Shown: positions 36,691 through 46,184 of the stretch, piece by piece
How positions within the stretch are numbered: position 1 is the first letter of the stretch
Layout: each line of letters opens with the position of its first letter
From: Flavobacterium odoriferum
Lineage (GTDB): Bacteria; Bacteroidota; Bacteroidia; Flavobacteriales; Flavobacteriaceae
Direction of reading: 5' to 3'
Assembly (NCBI RefSeq): GCF_025499515.1
Contig: NZ_JAMKFA010000010.1
Location: 62,001-126,000, forward strand
DNA: 64,000 nt
The notes under the pieces: generated by a model
Seen by the model: only the letters and a program-made list of their open reading frames with translations
The model's database searches: none
Told to the model about the DNA's origin: nothing
Translations under genes and position numbers: made by a program

Positions 36691-37548
36691 ATGAACACGT
36701 TAAAAATTGCTATTCAAAAATCAGGTCGCCTTCACGATGAAAGTATTCAAATCTTAAAAGATTGTGGAATTTCAGTGTACAATGGAAATGACCAACTCAA
36801 AGTTACCGCTTCCAATTTTCCTTTAGAAGTGTATTATTTACGTAATTCAGATATTCCGCAATATTTGATTGATGGTGTAGTAGATATTGCTATAGTAGGT
36901 GATAATTTATTGGTCGAAAAAGGTCAAAATATTCAAATTGCAGAAAAATTAGGTTTCTCCAAATGTAAAGTTTCGGTAGCGGTACCAAAGAATTTCAACT
37001 ACAATTCTATTCAAGATTTAAACGGATTACGCGTTGCAACTTCTTATCCAAAAACGGTTGTGGATTACTTTTCTTCGAAAGGAATTGCTGTAGACATTCA
37101 CCAAATCTCAGGTTCGGTTGAAATTGCCCCAAATATCGGACTTTCAGATGCGATTGTAGATATTGTTTCAAGCGGAAGTACTTTATTTAAAAACGGCTTG
37201 AAAGAAGTAGAAGTAATCTTAAAAAGTGAAGCTGTTTTAGCTGTTTCTCCTCAAATTTCAGAAGAAGCCAAACAAGTAGTATCAAAACTTCAATTCCGAA
37301 TTCAAGCGGTTTTACGTTCAAGAAAATCAAAATATATTTTAATGAATGTTCCAAATAAAAAAATCGTAGAAATCAGTAAAATTCTTCCTGTATTGAAAAG
37401 TCCAACAGTTATGCCATTAGCAGAAGAAGGTTGGAGTAGTGTTCACTCCGTAATTGATGAAGATAAATTTTGGGAAGTCATCGACCAACTAAAAGAAGCT
37501 GGAGCCGAAGGGATTTTAGTTTGCCCAATTGAAAAAATGGTTTTATAA
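36691..37548 (+). CDS. hisG: ATP phosphoribosyltransferase HisG, long form
   Basis: 285 residues. The catalytic part begins NTLKIAIQKSGRLHDES, with VDIAIVGDNLLVEKG and the PRPP-site region DAIVDIVSSGSTLFKNGL. The C-terminal domain of about 70 residues is the His-binding regulatory domain, so this is the long form that works without HisZ and is inhibited by histidine. It catalyses the first step of histidine synthesis. The ATG at 36691 is chosen; an in-frame TTG at 36631 lies in the terminator T-run. Confidence 0.96.
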   Translation: MNTLKIAIQKSGRLHDESIQILKDCGISVYNGNDQLKVTASNFPLEVYYLRNSDIPQYLIDGVVDIAIVGDNLLVEKGQNIQIAEKLGFSKCKVSVAVPKNFNYNSIQDLNGLRVATSYPKTVVDYFSSKGIAVDIHQISGSVEIAPNIGLSDAIVDIVSSGSTLFKNGLKEVEVILKSEAVLAVSPQISEEAKQVVSKLQFRIQAVLRSRKSKYILMNVPNKKIVEISKILPVLKSPTVMPLAEEGWSSVHSVIDEDKFWEVIDQLKEAGAEGILVCPIEKMVL

Positions 37549-37557
37549 AATAATAAT

Positions 37558-37581
37558 TGTCACACTGAGCCTGTCGAAGTG
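37558..37581. repeat. Dispersed repeat CACTGAGCCTGTCGAAGTG in the hisG-hisD spacer
   Basis: The 24-base sequence TGTCACACTGAGCCTGTCGAAGTG (ends CACT/AGTG complementary) matches an element I recall as scattered in many copies through unrelated bacterial genomes in spacers. Only one copy is seen in this window. Confidence 0.6.
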
Positions 37582-37595
37582 TTAATATAAAAGAA

Positions 37596-38870
37596 ATGAA
37601 AAAAATATACAACCCACAACCTGAAACTTGGTCAGAAATTTGCAAAAGACCCACCCAAACGTTCTCTGATGTAGAAGAAACGGTAAAGCAAATCTTCAAA
37701 GAAGTACAACAAAAAGGAGACAAAGCAATTTCAAAATATGCATCTTTTTTTGATGGAGTAACTTTAGAAAATATTCAAGTAACTCCAGAAGAAATTGAAA
37801 ACGCAAAAAATGAAGTTTCAGCCAAATTAAAAGATGCAATTCAATTAGCAAAATCGAATATTGAACAATTTCACGCAGCTCAAAAAACGGATAAAATTGT
37901 GGTAGAAACTACTATCGGAGTTACGTGTTGGCAAGAAAAAAGACCAATTCAAAAAGTAGGCTTATACATCCCTGGCGGAACTGCTCCTTTGTTTTCAACG
38001 GTTTTAATGTTGGCAGTTCCAGCAAAATTAGCAGGTTGTCAAGAGATTGTATTGTGTTCGCCATCGGATAAAAATGGTAAAATCAATTCCGCAATTTTAT
38101 ATGCTGCTGATTTGTGTGGCGTAACAAAAATCTACAAAGTAGGTGGAATTCAAGCTATTGCCGGAATGACTTTCGGAACAGAAACGATTCCTCAAGTATA
38201 TAAAATTTTCGGACCTGGCAATCAATTTGTAACAATTGCGAAACAATTTGCATCACAGAATGGAGTCGCTATTGACATGCCTGCTGGTCCAAGTGAATTA
38301 TTAGTCTATGCAGATGAAACCGCCATTCCAAGTTTCGTAGCTTCTGATTTACTAAGTCAAGCTGAACACGGAAAAGATAGCCAAGTGATTTTGGTAACTA
38401 CTAACAAAAACATTTTAAACGATGTAGAAGAAGAAGTATACAAACAATTAAAAGAACTTCCGAGACAAGAAATCGCTCAAGTAGCTATTAATAATTCTAA
38501 ATTAATCTTCGTTGAAACCGAAAAGACAGCTTTATCGTTAATTAACGAATACGGCCCAGAGCATTTTATCGTATGTTCCAAGAATGAAGATTATTTCGTT
38601 GATGGCATTCAAAATGCAGGTTCGATTTTTATTGGAAATTATACTCCAGAAAGCGCAGGAGATTATGCTTCAGGAACCAATCACACTTTGCCAACAAACG
38701 GCTATTCCAAGAGTTATAGCGGTGTAAATCTAGATAGTTTCTTAAAAGCGATGACATTCCAAAAAATATCAAATGAAGGAATTCAAAACATTGGAAAAGC
38801 AATTGAAACTATGGCAGAAGCCGAAGGTTTAGAAGCTCACAAAAACGCCGTTTCATTAAGATTAAAATAA
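37596..38870 (+). CDS. hisD: Histidinol dehydrogenase
   Basis: 424 residues, full length. Diagnostic segments: GLYIPGGTAPLFSTVLMLAVPAK, YKIFGPGNQFVTIAKQ, DMPAGPSELLVYAD, the zinc/catalytic QAEHGKDSQVILV, the NEYGPEHF catalytic Glu-His, and ASGTNHTLPT. A zinc enzyme that oxidises histidinol to histidine in two NAD+-dependent steps, the last of the pathway. It follows hisG after a 47-bp spacer containing a dispersed repeat. Confidence 0.97.
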   Translation: MKKIYNPQPETWSEICKRPTQTFSDVEETVKQIFKEVQQKGDKAISKYASFFDGVTLENIQVTPEEIENAKNEVSAKLKDAIQLAKSNIEQFHAAQKTDKIVVETTIGVTCWQEKRPIQKVGLYIPGGTAPLFSTVLMLAVPAKLAGCQEIVLCSPSDKNGKINSAILYAADLCGVTKIYKVGGIQAIAGMTFGTETIPQVYKIFGPGNQFVTIAKQFASQNGVAIDMPAGPSELLVYADETAIPSFVASDLLSQAEHGKDSQVILVTTNKNILNDVEEEVYKQLKELPRQEIAQVAINNSKLIFVETEKTALSLINEYGPEHFIVCSKNEDYFVDGIQNAGSIFIGNYTPESAGDYASGTNHTLPTNGYSKSYSGVNLDSFLKAMTFQKISNEGIQNIGKAIETMAEAEGLEAHKNAVSLRLK

Positions 38871-38875
38871 CAGCT

Positions 38876-39916
38876 ATGAATTTAGAAAACCTAATCCGAG
38901 AAAACGTAAAAAAACTGAGTCCCTATTCCTCAGCGCGCGACGAATTTGAACAGTTTACCAAACCAATGATTTATTTAGATGCCAACGAAAATCCTTTCAC
39001 AAATGGTATAAATCGTTATCCTGATCCACAACAAAAAGACTTGAAAGCTGTAATTGCAGATAAAAAAGATATTTATATTGAAAATATTTTATTGGGAAAT
39101 GGAAGTGATGAAGTGCTAGATTTGATTTTTAGAACTTTTTGTGAACCCAATAAAGATAACATCATTACATTGCCACCAACTTACGGAATGTATGGAGTTT
39201 TAGCAAATATCAACGCAATCGAAAATCGTGAAGTATTATTAAATGAAGAATTTCATCCCAATGTAGATGCGATTTTAGATGCAGTTGATAGTAACACAAA
39301 AGTCATCTTTTTGTGTTCGCCAAATAACCCAACTGGAAATTCATTTTCAGACGAATCTATTATTAAAGTTTTGAATAATTTTAATGGCTTGGTCGTTTTA
39401 GATGAAGCATATATTGATTTTTCATCTAACAAAAGTTGGTTAAATGAATTAAACGATTTTCCAAATTTAATCATCACTCAAACTTTATCAAAAGCGTATG
39501 CAATGGCAGGTTTACGAATTGGAATTTTGTACGCTTCAAAGCCTATTATTTCAGTTTTAAGCAAAATAAAGCCACCTTATAATGTAAATATTCTTTCACA
39601 AGAAACTGCTGAAAAAAAATTATTGCAAAGCACACTAAAAGCTCAGGTTAGAAAAATTTTGGCAGAAAAAGAAAAACTCATAGTTGCTTTAAAATCTACT
39701 AAATTTATAGAAAAAATATTTCCTTCGGATGCGAATTTTATTTTAATAAAAGTAGATGATGCTAACTTCAGATACCAACAATTTTTAGATAATGGAGTAG
39801 TGGTTCGCAACAGAAGTAATCAGCCATTATGTGAAAATTGTTTACGCATTACGATTGGAAATAAAGAAGAAAACGAACGTGTAATTGAACTATTAAAATC
39901 TTTCAACAATGGCTAA
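38876..39916 (+). CDS. hisC: Histidinol-phosphate aminotransferase
   Basis: 346 residues, class I/II PLP enzyme. [15 protein letters not shown] near the N terminus, [33 protein letters not shown], and the PLP Lys in [14 protein letters not shown]. It makes histidinol phosphate from imidazole acetol phosphate with glutamate as amino donor. It starts five bases after hisD and overlaps hisB by eight. Confidence 0.96.
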   Translation: MNLENLIRENVKKLSPYSSARDEFEQFTKPMIYLDANENPFTNGINRYPDPQQKDLKAVIADKKDIYIENILLGNGSDEVLDLIFRTFCEPNKDNIITLPPTYGMYGVLANINAIENREVLLNEEFHPNVDAILDAVDSNTKVIFLCSPNNPTGNSFSDESIIKVLNNFNGLVVLDEAYIDFSSNKSWLNELNDFPNLIITQTLSKAYAMAGLRIGILYASKPIISVLSKIKPPYNVNILSQETAEKKLLQSTLKAQVRKILAEKEKLIVALKSTKFIEKIFPSDANFILIKVDDANFRYQQFLDNGVVVRNRSNQPLCENCLRITIGNKEENERVIELLKSFNNG

Positions 39917-41045
39917 AAAAGTATTATTCATCGACCGCGACGGAACAATTATAAAAGAAACTATCGACGAACAAATTGATGGTTTTGATAAAATGATTTT
40001 TTATCCAAAATGCCTTTCGTACTTGAGTAAAATTGCGAAAGAATTAGATTATGAGTTGGTAATGATTACGAATCAAGATGGCTTGGGAACAGCTAAATTT
40101 CCCGAAGAAACGTTTTGGCCAGTTCACAATTTCATCATGAAAACCTATGAAAACGAAGGTGTTATTTTTGATAAGGTTTTTATCGATAAATCATTTCCAT
40201 ACGAAAATAAAAATACCCGAAAACCTGGAACAGGTTTGTTAACTGCTTATTTTTCTGAGGAATATGATTTAGAAAATTCATTTGTAATTGGTGATCGACT
40301 TACCGATGTGGAATTGGCTAAAAATTTAGGTTCAAAAGCAATTTTTATAAACGATGAAACCCATTTAGGAACTGCCGAAATATCGGTTAAACAAGAAGAA
40401 TTACAACCTATAATTGCTCTGGAAACAAACGATTGGCAACAGATTTATGAATTTTTGAAACTAAAAAACAGAACCGCTTCCATTTCCCGAAAAACCAATG
40501 AAACAGCTATTGGCATCACATTAAATCTAGACGGAACAGGAAAAAGCAATATTAATACTGGAATTTCCTTTTTCGATCACATGTTAGACCAAATTGCGCG
40601 TCATGGACAAATGGATTTAGATATTCAAGTAAAAGGGGATTTAGAAGTCGACGAACACCACACGATTGAAGATACAGCCATTGCTCTAGGTGAAGTTTTT
40701 GCAAAAGCATTGGGAAATAAATTAGGCATCGAACGTTACGGATTTTGTTTGCCAATGGACGATTGTTTAGCACAAGTAGCCATTGATTTTGGAGGAAGAA
40801 ACTGGTTAGTTTGGGAAGCCGAATTTAAACGTGAAATGATTGGTCAAATGCCAACGGAAATGTTTTTTCACTTCTTCAAATCGTTCACAGATGGTGCCAA
40901 AGCCAATCTAAACATAAAAGCAGAAGGCACAAATGAACACCATAAAATCGAAGCCATTTTCAAAGCTTTCGCAAAAGCTATAAAAGTAGCGGTAAAACGC
41001 GATACAGAAAAAATGATTTTACCTTCAACCAAAGGAATGTTGTAA
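39909..41045 (+). CDS. hisB: Bifunctional histidinol-phosphatase / imidazoleglycerol-phosphate dehydratase
   Basis: 378 residues. Residues 1-165 are a HAD phosphatase ([11 protein letters not shown] with DxD, then [12 protein letters not shown]). Residues 185-378 are IGP dehydratase with metal-binding [28 protein letters not shown] and [16 protein letters not shown]. It does steps six and eight of the pathway. The fused form is also known in enterobacteria. It overlaps hisH by one base. Confidence 0.97.
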   Translation: MAKKVLFIDRDGTIIKETIDEQIDGFDKMIFYPKCLSYLSKIAKELDYELVMITNQDGLGTAKFPEETFWPVHNFIMKTYENEGVIFDKVFIDKSFPYENKNTRKPGTGLLTAYFSEEYDLENSFVIGDRLTDVELAKNLGSKAIFINDETHLGTAEISVKQEELQPIIALETNDWQQIYEFLKLKNRTASISRKTNETAIGITLNLDGTGKSNINTGISFFDHMLDQIARHGQMDLDIQVKGDLEVDEHHTIEDTAIALGEVFAKALGNKLGIERYGFCLPMDDCLAQVAIDFGGRNWLVWEAEFKREMIGQMPTEMFFHFFKSFTDGAKANLNIKAEGTNEHHKIEAIFKAFAKAIKVAVKRDTEKMILPSTKGML

Positions 41046-41626
41046 TGAAAATAGCTATTATAGATTACGGAGCAGGAAATGTTCAAAGTGTTTTATTCGC
41101 TTTGGAACGACTTGGTTTTGAAGGAAATGTTACCAATGATTGGAATACCATAAAAACCGCTGAAAAAGTTATTTTTCCTGGTGTAGGCGAGGCGAGTAGT
41201 GCCATGGAAATGTTACATGAAAGTGGTTTAGATGCGTTGATTCCAACCTTAAAACAACCGGTTTTAGGAATTTGTTTGGGCATGCAATTGATGTGTAAAC
41301 ATTCGGAAGAAGGTAACACGAATGGATTAGGAATTTTTGATGTCAATGTGGTGAAATTCTCAAACGAAGTTAAAGTACCACAGATGGGTTGGAATACGAT
41401 TTATAACCTAAAAACGCCATTATTTGAAGGAATTAAAGAAAACGAATTCATGTATTTGGTTCATAGTTATTATGCGTCTTTATCTGAAAACACGATTGCC
41501 ACCACGAATTACGAACTCGAATACAGCACAGCATTGCAACGCGATAACTTTTTCGGAGTGCAATTTCATCCCGAGAAAAGTGGTGTTTTCGGAGAACAAA
41601 TTTTGAAAAACTTTTTGAACCTATAA
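41045..41626 (+). CDS. hisH: Imidazole glycerol phosphate synthase, glutaminase subunit
   Basis: 193 residues, class I glutamine amidotransferase. The nucleophile Cys is in VLGICLGMQLM and the His-Glu pair in VQFHPEKSG. It releases ammonia that passes through HisF to form imidazole glycerol phosphate and AICAR. The ATG overlaps the last base of the hisB stop codon. Confidence 0.96.
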   Translation: MKIAIIDYGAGNVQSVLFALERLGFEGNVTNDWNTIKTAEKVIFPGVGEASSAMEMLHESGLDALIPTLKQPVLGICLGMQLMCKHSEEGNTNGLGIFDVNVVKFSNEVKVPQMGWNTIYNLKTPLFEGIKENEFMYLVHSYYASLSENTIATTNYELEYSTALQRDNFFGVQFHPEKSGVFGEQILKNFLNL

Positions 41627-41637
41627 TTTTAAAAATA

Positions 41638-41734
41638 GGAACACAGATCTAAGAAATACAAGAAATTTCAAAAATTTAAACTTAAACAAATGAAAGATTT
41701 TAAAGATTTCTTCAATTTTAATAATCTGTGTTCC
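41638..41734. repeat. Dispersed-type inverted repeat in the hisH-hisA spacer
   Basis: GGAACACAGAT (41638-41648) and ATCTGTGTTCC (41724-41734) are exact 11-bp inverted ends. Within them AAGAAAT (41651-41657) and ATTTCTT (41706-41712) extend the pairing. The 97-base element has MITE-like size and ends and could fold into a long hairpin between two cotranscribed genes. Confidence 0.7.
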
Positions 41735-41748
41735 AAAAAATATTGAAA

Positions 41749-42474
41749 ATGAGAATAATACCCGCAATTGATATTATAGAAGGAAAATGCGTCCGACTTT
41801 CCAAAGGCGATTACGATACGAAGAAAATTTACAACGAAAATCCATTGGAAGTAGCCAAATCATTTGAAGCACACGGAATTGAGTATTTGCATTTGGTTGA
41901 TTTAGATGGAGCAAAATCAGGCCAAATCGTGAATTATAAAGTTTTGGAACAAATTGCTTCGAAAACGAATTTAAAAATCGATTTTGGTGGTGGTTTGAAA
42001 TCAGATACCAATTTAAAAATTGCTTTTGAAAGTGGCGCGAATCAAATCACAGGAGGAAGTATTGCCATCAAACAACCAGAGGTTTTCAAAAGTTGGATGC
42101 AGCAATACGGAACTGATAAAATCATTTTAGGAGCAGATGCTATGAATGAAAAAGTGGCGATTTCAGGGTGGTTAGAAGAATCGAAAGAAGAAGTTATTCC
42201 GTTTATTCAAAGTTATCAACAAGAAGGTATTCAATACGTAATTTGCACCGATATTTCAAAAGACGGTATGTTAGAAGGTCCAAGTTTTGAATTGTATCAA
42301 AGAATTTTAGAACAAACCAAAGATTTGAAACTTATCGCTTCTGGAGGCATATCCACATTTGATGAATTACCCAAATTAGCCGAATTAGGTTGTGAAGGCA
42401 CCATCATTGGAAAAGCCATTTACGAAGGCAGAATTACTTTAAAGCAATTAGAAAACTATATTATTAATAAGTAA
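41749..42474 (+). CDS. hisA: ProFAR isomerase HisA
   Basis: 241 residues, a TIM barrel. It begins [21 protein letters not shown] with catalytic Asp in AIDI, then [29 protein letters not shown] with the second catalytic Asp, and [11 protein letters not shown]. It converts ProFAR to PRFAR. The ATG at 41749 is used since the upstream in-frame start at 41728 lies in the inverted repeat. Confidence 0.96.
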   Translation: MRIIPAIDIIEGKCVRLSKGDYDTKKIYNENPLEVAKSFEAHGIEYLHLVDLDGAKSGQIVNYKVLEQIASKTNLKIDFGGGLKSDTNLKIAFESGANQITGGSIAIKQPEVFKSWMQQYGTDKIILGADAMNEKVAISGWLEESKEEVIPFIQSYQQEGIQYVICTDISKDGMLEGPSFELYQRILEQTKDLKLIASGGISTFDELPKLAELGCEGTIIGKAIYEGRITLKQLENYIINK

Positions 42475-42476
42475 AA

Positions 42477-42543
42477 AGTGAAAAGGAAATAGTGAAAAGT
42501 TTGGAAAGCTAATCACTATTTACTTATCACTAATCACTAAATC
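42477..42543. repeat. Heptad-repeat palindrome in the hisA-hisF spacer
   Basis: Left part: AGTGAAA, AGGAAAT, AGTGAAA (42477-42497). Right part: CTAATCA, CTATTTA, CTTATCA, CTAATCA, CTAAATC (42509-42543). The two sides are imperfect inverted copies in 7-base steps. Same family as the repeats after efp and fabG. Confidence 0.75.
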
Positions 42544-43299
42544 ATGTTGACAAAAAGAATCATTCCCTGCTTAGACATAAAAAACGGACGAACCGTCAAA
42601 GGTGTTAATTTTGTTGATTTAAAAGATGCCGGTGATCCAGTGGAATTGGCTAAGAAATACGCAAAAACCGGTGCTGATGAACTTGTTTTCCTTGATATTT
42701 CAGCTACAGAAGAACGTCGAGCGACATTAATTGGCTTGGTTCGAAAGGTTGCTGTTGCGATAAATATTCCGTTTACGGTTGGTGGTGGCATTTCATCTGT
42801 TGCTGATGTTGATATTTTGCTTCGCAATGGTGCGGATAAAATTTCGATCAACTCTTCAGCTGTTAAAAATCCTGATTTAATAAACGAAATTGCAGCAAAA
42901 TATGGAAGTCAGTGTGTAGTAGTTGCCATTGATGCCAAACAAATCGATGGCGATTGGATAGTTCATTTAGTAGGTGGAAAAGTTTCAACGGAATTGAATT
43001 TGTTTGATTGGGCAAAAGAAGTAGAGCAACGTGGTGCTGGAGAAATCTTGTTCACTTCTATGAATAATGACGGAACCAAAAATGGATTCGCTAATGAAGC
43101 TTTAGCCAAGTTATCCGAAATCGTAAACATTCCCATTATCGCTTCTGGTGGCGCTGGAACTATGGAACATTTTGCTGAAACATTTATCAATGGAAAAGCT
43201 GATGCCGCTTTAGCCGCCAGTGTTTTTCACTATCAAGAAATCGAAATCCCAGAATTGAAACAGTTTTTAAAGAATCAAAATATTGCAATTAGAGTGTAA
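42544..43299 (+). CDS. hisF: Imidazole glycerol phosphate synthase, cyclase subunit
   Basis: 251 residues, a TIM barrel. It begins [19 protein letters not shown] with catalytic Asp in CLDI, then [25 protein letters not shown] with the second catalytic Asp (the usual motif is SMDRDGT; here SMNNDGT keeps the catalytic Asp), and [13 protein letters not shown]. It uses ammonia from HisH to close the imidazole ring. Confidence 0.96.
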   Translation: MLTKRIIPCLDIKNGRTVKGVNFVDLKDAGDPVELAKKYAKTGADELVFLDISATEERRATLIGLVRKVAVAINIPFTVGGGISSVADVDILLRNGADKISINSSAVKNPDLINEIAAKYGSQCVVVAIDAKQIDGDWIVHLVGGKVSTELNLFDWAKEVEQRGAGEILFTSMNNDGTKNGFANEALAKLSEIVNIPIIASGGAGTMEHFAETFINGKADAALAASVFHYQEIEIPELKQFLKNQNIAIRV

Positions 43300-43338
43300 C
43301 TTTTATGAACTTAAAGATGAACTCAATTTAACGAATCA

Positions 43339-43356
43339 ACTTATATGACTTATATG
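43339..43356. repeat. Tandem 9-bp direct repeat in the hisF-hisI spacer
   Basis: ACTTATATG occurs twice without a gap. I recall similar ACTTATAT runs in flavobacterial spacers, but cannot check copy number from this window. Confidence 0.45.
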
Positions 43357-43371
43357 TTTAAAAATAAAATT

Positions 43372-43971
43372 ATGAATATCAATTTCAACAAAACCCCAGA
43401 TAACCTTATCCCAGCCATAATACAAGATAACGAAACCAAAAATGTTTTAATGTTAGGCTATATGAATCAAGAAGCTCTTGACCAAACGTTGGCGACCAAT
43501 AAAGTAACCTTCTTCAGTCGCACTAAAAATAGATTATGGACAAAAGGCGAGGAGAGTGGCAACTTTTTAGAATTGATTTCGATTAAAGAAGATTGCGATA
43601 ACGATACGCTTTTAGTAAAAGTAAAACCTGTTGGCCCAACTTGTCACACAGGTTTAGATACATGTTGGCAAGAAGTTAACAATCAAGAGTTTAGGTTTTT
43701 ATCAAAATTAGAAAACACGATTACAACACGCAAAGCAAATGCCGATGCAGAAAAGAGTTATGTAGCTTCATTATTTGCAAAAGGAATTAACAAAATCGCT
43801 CAAAAAGTAGGTGAAGAAGCCATTGAAGTAGTCATTGAAGCCAAAGACAACAACGATGATTTGTTCTTATCTGAAAGTGCCGATTTATTGTTTCACTACT
43901 TAATTTTATTGCAAGCGAAAGGTTTTCAGTTGCATGATGTAGTGGATGTTTTGAAGGGAAGGGAGAAGTAA
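43372..43971 (+). CDS. hisI: Phosphoribosyl-AMP cyclohydrolase / phosphoribosyl-ATP pyrophosphatase
   Basis: 199 residues. Residues 1-105 are the cyclohydrolase with FFSRTKNRLWTKGEESGN, the Asp set ISIKEDCDNDTLLVKV, and zinc Cys residues in GPTCHTGLDTCW. Residues 110-199 are the pyrophosphatase with VGEEAIEVVIEA and ESADLLFHYLILL. It does steps two and three (often named hisIE). The ATG at 43372 aligns with the conserved start; the earlier in-frame ATG at 43345 lies in the spacer repeat. Last gene of the operon; five bases from a convergent gene, with no clear terminator. Confidence 0.96.
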   Translation: MNINFNKTPDNLIPAIIQDNETKNVLMLGYMNQEALDQTLATNKVTFFSRTKNRLWTKGEESGNFLELISIKEDCDNDTLLVKVKPVGPTCHTGLDTCWQEVNNQEFRFLSKLENTITTRKANADAEKSYVASLFAKGINKIAQKVGEEAIEVVIEAKDNNDDLFLSESADLLFHYLILLQAKGFQLHDVVDVLKGREK

Positions 43972-43976
43972 GGTTC

Positions 43977-44393
43977 TTATAGTTTGGTTAAAAGCCAAAT
44001 TCCTTGAGATGAGTTTTCAAAAGTACCAAATTCATCTGTTATTGTTTCAATGATAAACCAATTTCCATAGATTGAATTATTTTGTGCATCAACAATGCCT
44101 TCATGCTCAATTTCTAAAGAACCGCTTTCATAATTGATTGTAGTTGAATGTTCTACAATGATGGGTCTTTTTGGATATTTTTTGACAAAAGAAATAAAAC
44201 CATCTTCAATAAATCCTTGTATTGTGGCTTCTAATTTAACAGAAAAAACAGAACCATCTTCTTCAATTTCTCCTGTAAACGAACCATTTAAATCAGTAAT
44301 AGAAGCCTTTATATTCACACGTTGACCAAAATAAGGCAGTTCATAACCACTACCATATTCATAAAAGCCCTGCCAGTTCCCAGTTAGATTCAT
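43977..44393 (-). CDS. Hypothetical beta-rich protein
   Basis: 138 residues, no signal peptide. Alternating beta-strand pattern: NLTGNWQGFYEYGSGYELP at the start, SITDLNGSFTGEIEEDGSVF, then YGNWFIIETITDEFG. This looks like a small lipocalin- or avidin-like barrel, with repeated GxW near the start and end of the chain, but I cannot name a family. It is seven bases downstream of the next listed gene on the same strand, so probably cotranscribed. Confidence 0.55.
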   Translation of the reverse strand: MNLTGNWQGFYEYGSGYELPYFGQRVNIKASITDLNGSFTGEIEEDGSVFSVKLEATIQGFIEDGFISFVKKYPKRPIIVEHSTTINYESGSLEIEHEGIVDAQNNSIYGNWFIIETITDEFGTFENSSQGIWLLTKL

Positions 44394-44400
44394 TTTAGAA

Positions 44401-45051
44401 TTATTTAATAATCAAATCTTTAGGCACAACTAATTCTAAATCAAAATCTTCAAAATTTGTTAAAACAATTTCATTAGTAATTAAATCGTCTTTTTTTGTT
44501 CTTGATGTTTCTACTATTCCATCTATACTAAAATCCATTTCAGTCTTAAACTCAAATGTATGCATCGTACAAAATCGATACAAAGGAAAGTAATTTGATT
44601 TATCTTTTTTGATTTTTAATTCAATTTCATTTATTTTTTTATTCTTAGATTTATTTTTGTAAACAACTAATTTAGAATAATTATATAAACTATCATCATC
44701 TATTTTATTGTATTCAAAAAAGTAATTAGTATTATATTTTTCGATTACTGCCTTTGAATTTTTATATTTGAATGATATTTCATTTGAATCATCACCAATT
44801 GATTTTTTTATAACATCAAAATAATGAACTTTTTTATTTATAAGGTCATAAATTAAGGCTTCTTGTCCATGATAAGAATTTAATACTCTTAAGAAATAAT
44901 TTGAATTATTTGAATTACAGTAAACATTCGATTCAATTGAATCCGTTAAATTTTGATATATTATAAATTTATCAAACTTATAACTTTGTGCGGAAGAAAT
45001 AAAAGAAAAGAAAAAGATGTTTATTGTAAAAAGGATAATTTTAATTTTCAT
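44401..45051 (-). CDS. Secreted protein of unknown function
   Basis: 216 residues from MKIKIILFTINIFFFSFISSAQ, a signal peptide. The mature part is rich in Asn, Ser, Lys and Tyr and predicted mostly beta, with no Cys cluster that I can use. A -7 box (TATATTTG on the minus strand, 45071-45078) lies 20 bp before this ATG, so the longer reading frame starting at 45093 would begin upstream of transcription. AT-rich compared with the his genes; probably accessory. Confidence 0.6.
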   Translation of the reverse strand: MKIKIILFTINIFFFSFISSAQSYKFDKFIIYQNLTDSIESNVYCNSNNSNYFLRVLNSYHGQEALIYDLINKKVHYFDVIKKSIGDDSNEISFKYKNSKAVIEKYNTNYFFEYNKIDDDSLYNYSKLVVYKNKSKNKKINEIELKIKKDKSNYFPLYRFCTMHTFEFKTEMDFSIDGIVETSRTKKDDLITNEIVLTNFEDFDLELVVPKDLIIK

Positions 45052-45070
45052 AATTGATTTAAAGTTTTCC

Positions 45071-45078
45071 CAAATATA
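45071..45078 (-). promoter_or_regulatory. -7 box of the 44401-45051 gene
   Basis: On the minus strand TATATTTG matches TAnnTTTG, and it settles the start at 45051. Confidence 0.5.
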
Positions 45079-45123
45079 TCCAAATTTCTCCAAAAATTCT
45101 TACCTTTAAAATAAAAATTCAAG

Positions 45124-45513
45124 ATGCGATTTCATACCAGAAAATGGGTAAAACCCGAAGATTTGAATGCAAACGGAACGTTATTCGGTGGTAAATTATT
45201 GGCTTGGATAGACGAAGAAGCTGCTTTGTATTCAATTGTACAATTGGAAAATCCAAAAGTAGTGACCAAGTTTATGAGTGAAATTAATTTCATGAGTGCC
45301 GCCAAACAGGGCGATATTGTTGAAATTGGTTTGGATGTGGCACATTTTGGAAAATCATCGTTAGTTTTGAAATGTGAAGTTCGTAATATGATGACACGCG
45401 AAAAAATCATCACGATTGATAACATCACCATGGTTAATTTAGATGAAAATGGAAAACCAAAACCACATGGTAAAACCCAAATTGAATTTATTGAAGACCG
45501 ATTGAAAAAATAA
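45124..45513 (+). CDS. Acyl-CoA thioesterase (hotdog fold, YciA type)
   Basis: 129 residues. GTLFGGKLLAWIDEEAALYS holds the hotdog helix with the catalytic Asp of the YciA/ACOT group, and INFMSAAKQGDIVEIGLDV is the next strand. It hydrolyses acyl-CoA to free acid and CoA in the cytoplasm; chain-length preference cannot be told. The stop codon overlaps the next ATG by one base. Confidence 0.87.
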   Translation: MRFHTRKWVKPEDLNANGTLFGGKLLAWIDEEAALYSIVQLENPKVVTKFMSEINFMSAAKQGDIVEIGLDVAHFGKSSLVLKCEVRNMMTREKIITIDNITMVNLDENGKPKPHGKTQIEFIEDRLKK

Positions 45514-46184
45514 TGAATATGCTACAAAAATCAACCTTAGAATTTCTAACTCAACTCAAAGAAAACAACAACCGCGAATGGTTTACAGAAAATAAAAAAC
45601 GTTTTGACAGCGAGCAAAAAACTACTAAAACTTTTTTTACACAAATACTAACCAATTTAGAAAAAATCGATAGTATCGAAAAAATGCAAATGCATCGCAT
45701 TTATAGAGACATTCGTTTTTCAAAGGATAAAACACCTTATAAAAATCATTTTTCGGTAAGTTTTGATAGAACAAAACCTTTATTGCGTGGAGGTATGTAT
45801 TTGCACATTGAGAATGATGCAAGTTTTGTTGGTGGAGGTTTTTGGGAACCCAACAATGAAGATTTATTTAGAATTAGAAAGGAAATCGAATTAGATGCTT
45901 CTGATTTAAAAGAGATTATTACTGATAAAACGTTTGTTTCCTATTTTGGAACATTAGAAGGCGAGGAACTGAAAACCGCACCTAAAGGTTTTGACAAAAC
46001 ACATCCAGACATTGAATTAATTAGAAAAAAACAATTTGTAATTAGAAGAAAGTTTTCAAATAAAGAAGTTTTATCTCCTAATTTTCAAGAAGAAGTTTTG
46101 GCTACATTCAAAGCAATGCGACCTTTTTTTGATTATATGAGTGATGTTTTGAGTACGGATTTGAATGGAGAATCGATTTACTAA
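45513..46184 (+). CDS. DUF2461 protein
   Basis: 223 residues. Family signature: FLTQLKENNNREWFTENKKRF at the N terminus, HRIYRDIRFSKDKTPYKNHFSVSF in the middle, and LRGGMYLHIENDASFVGGGFW. DUF2461 (TIGR02453) is widespread and cytoplasmic but without known function. It follows the thioesterase with a one-base overlap and ends four bases into the convergent gene. Confidence 0.85.
   Translation: MNMLQKSTLEFLTQLKENNNREWFTENKKRFDSEQKTTKTFFTQILTNLEKIDSIEKMQMHRIYRDIRFSKDKTPYKNHFSVSFDRTKPLLRGGMYLHIENDASFVGGGFWEPNNEDLFRIRKEIELDASDLKEIITDKTFVSYFGTLEGEELKTAPKGFDKTHPDIELIRKKQFVIRRKFSNKEVLSPNFQEEVLATFKAMRPFFDYMSDVLSTDLNGESIY

Noticed and set aside
41692-41748. Short reading frame (ATG at 41692, about 18 codons) between hisH and hisA
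   Set aside because: It lies inside the 97-bp inverted repeat, has no promoter or conserved features and overlaps the hisA start region.
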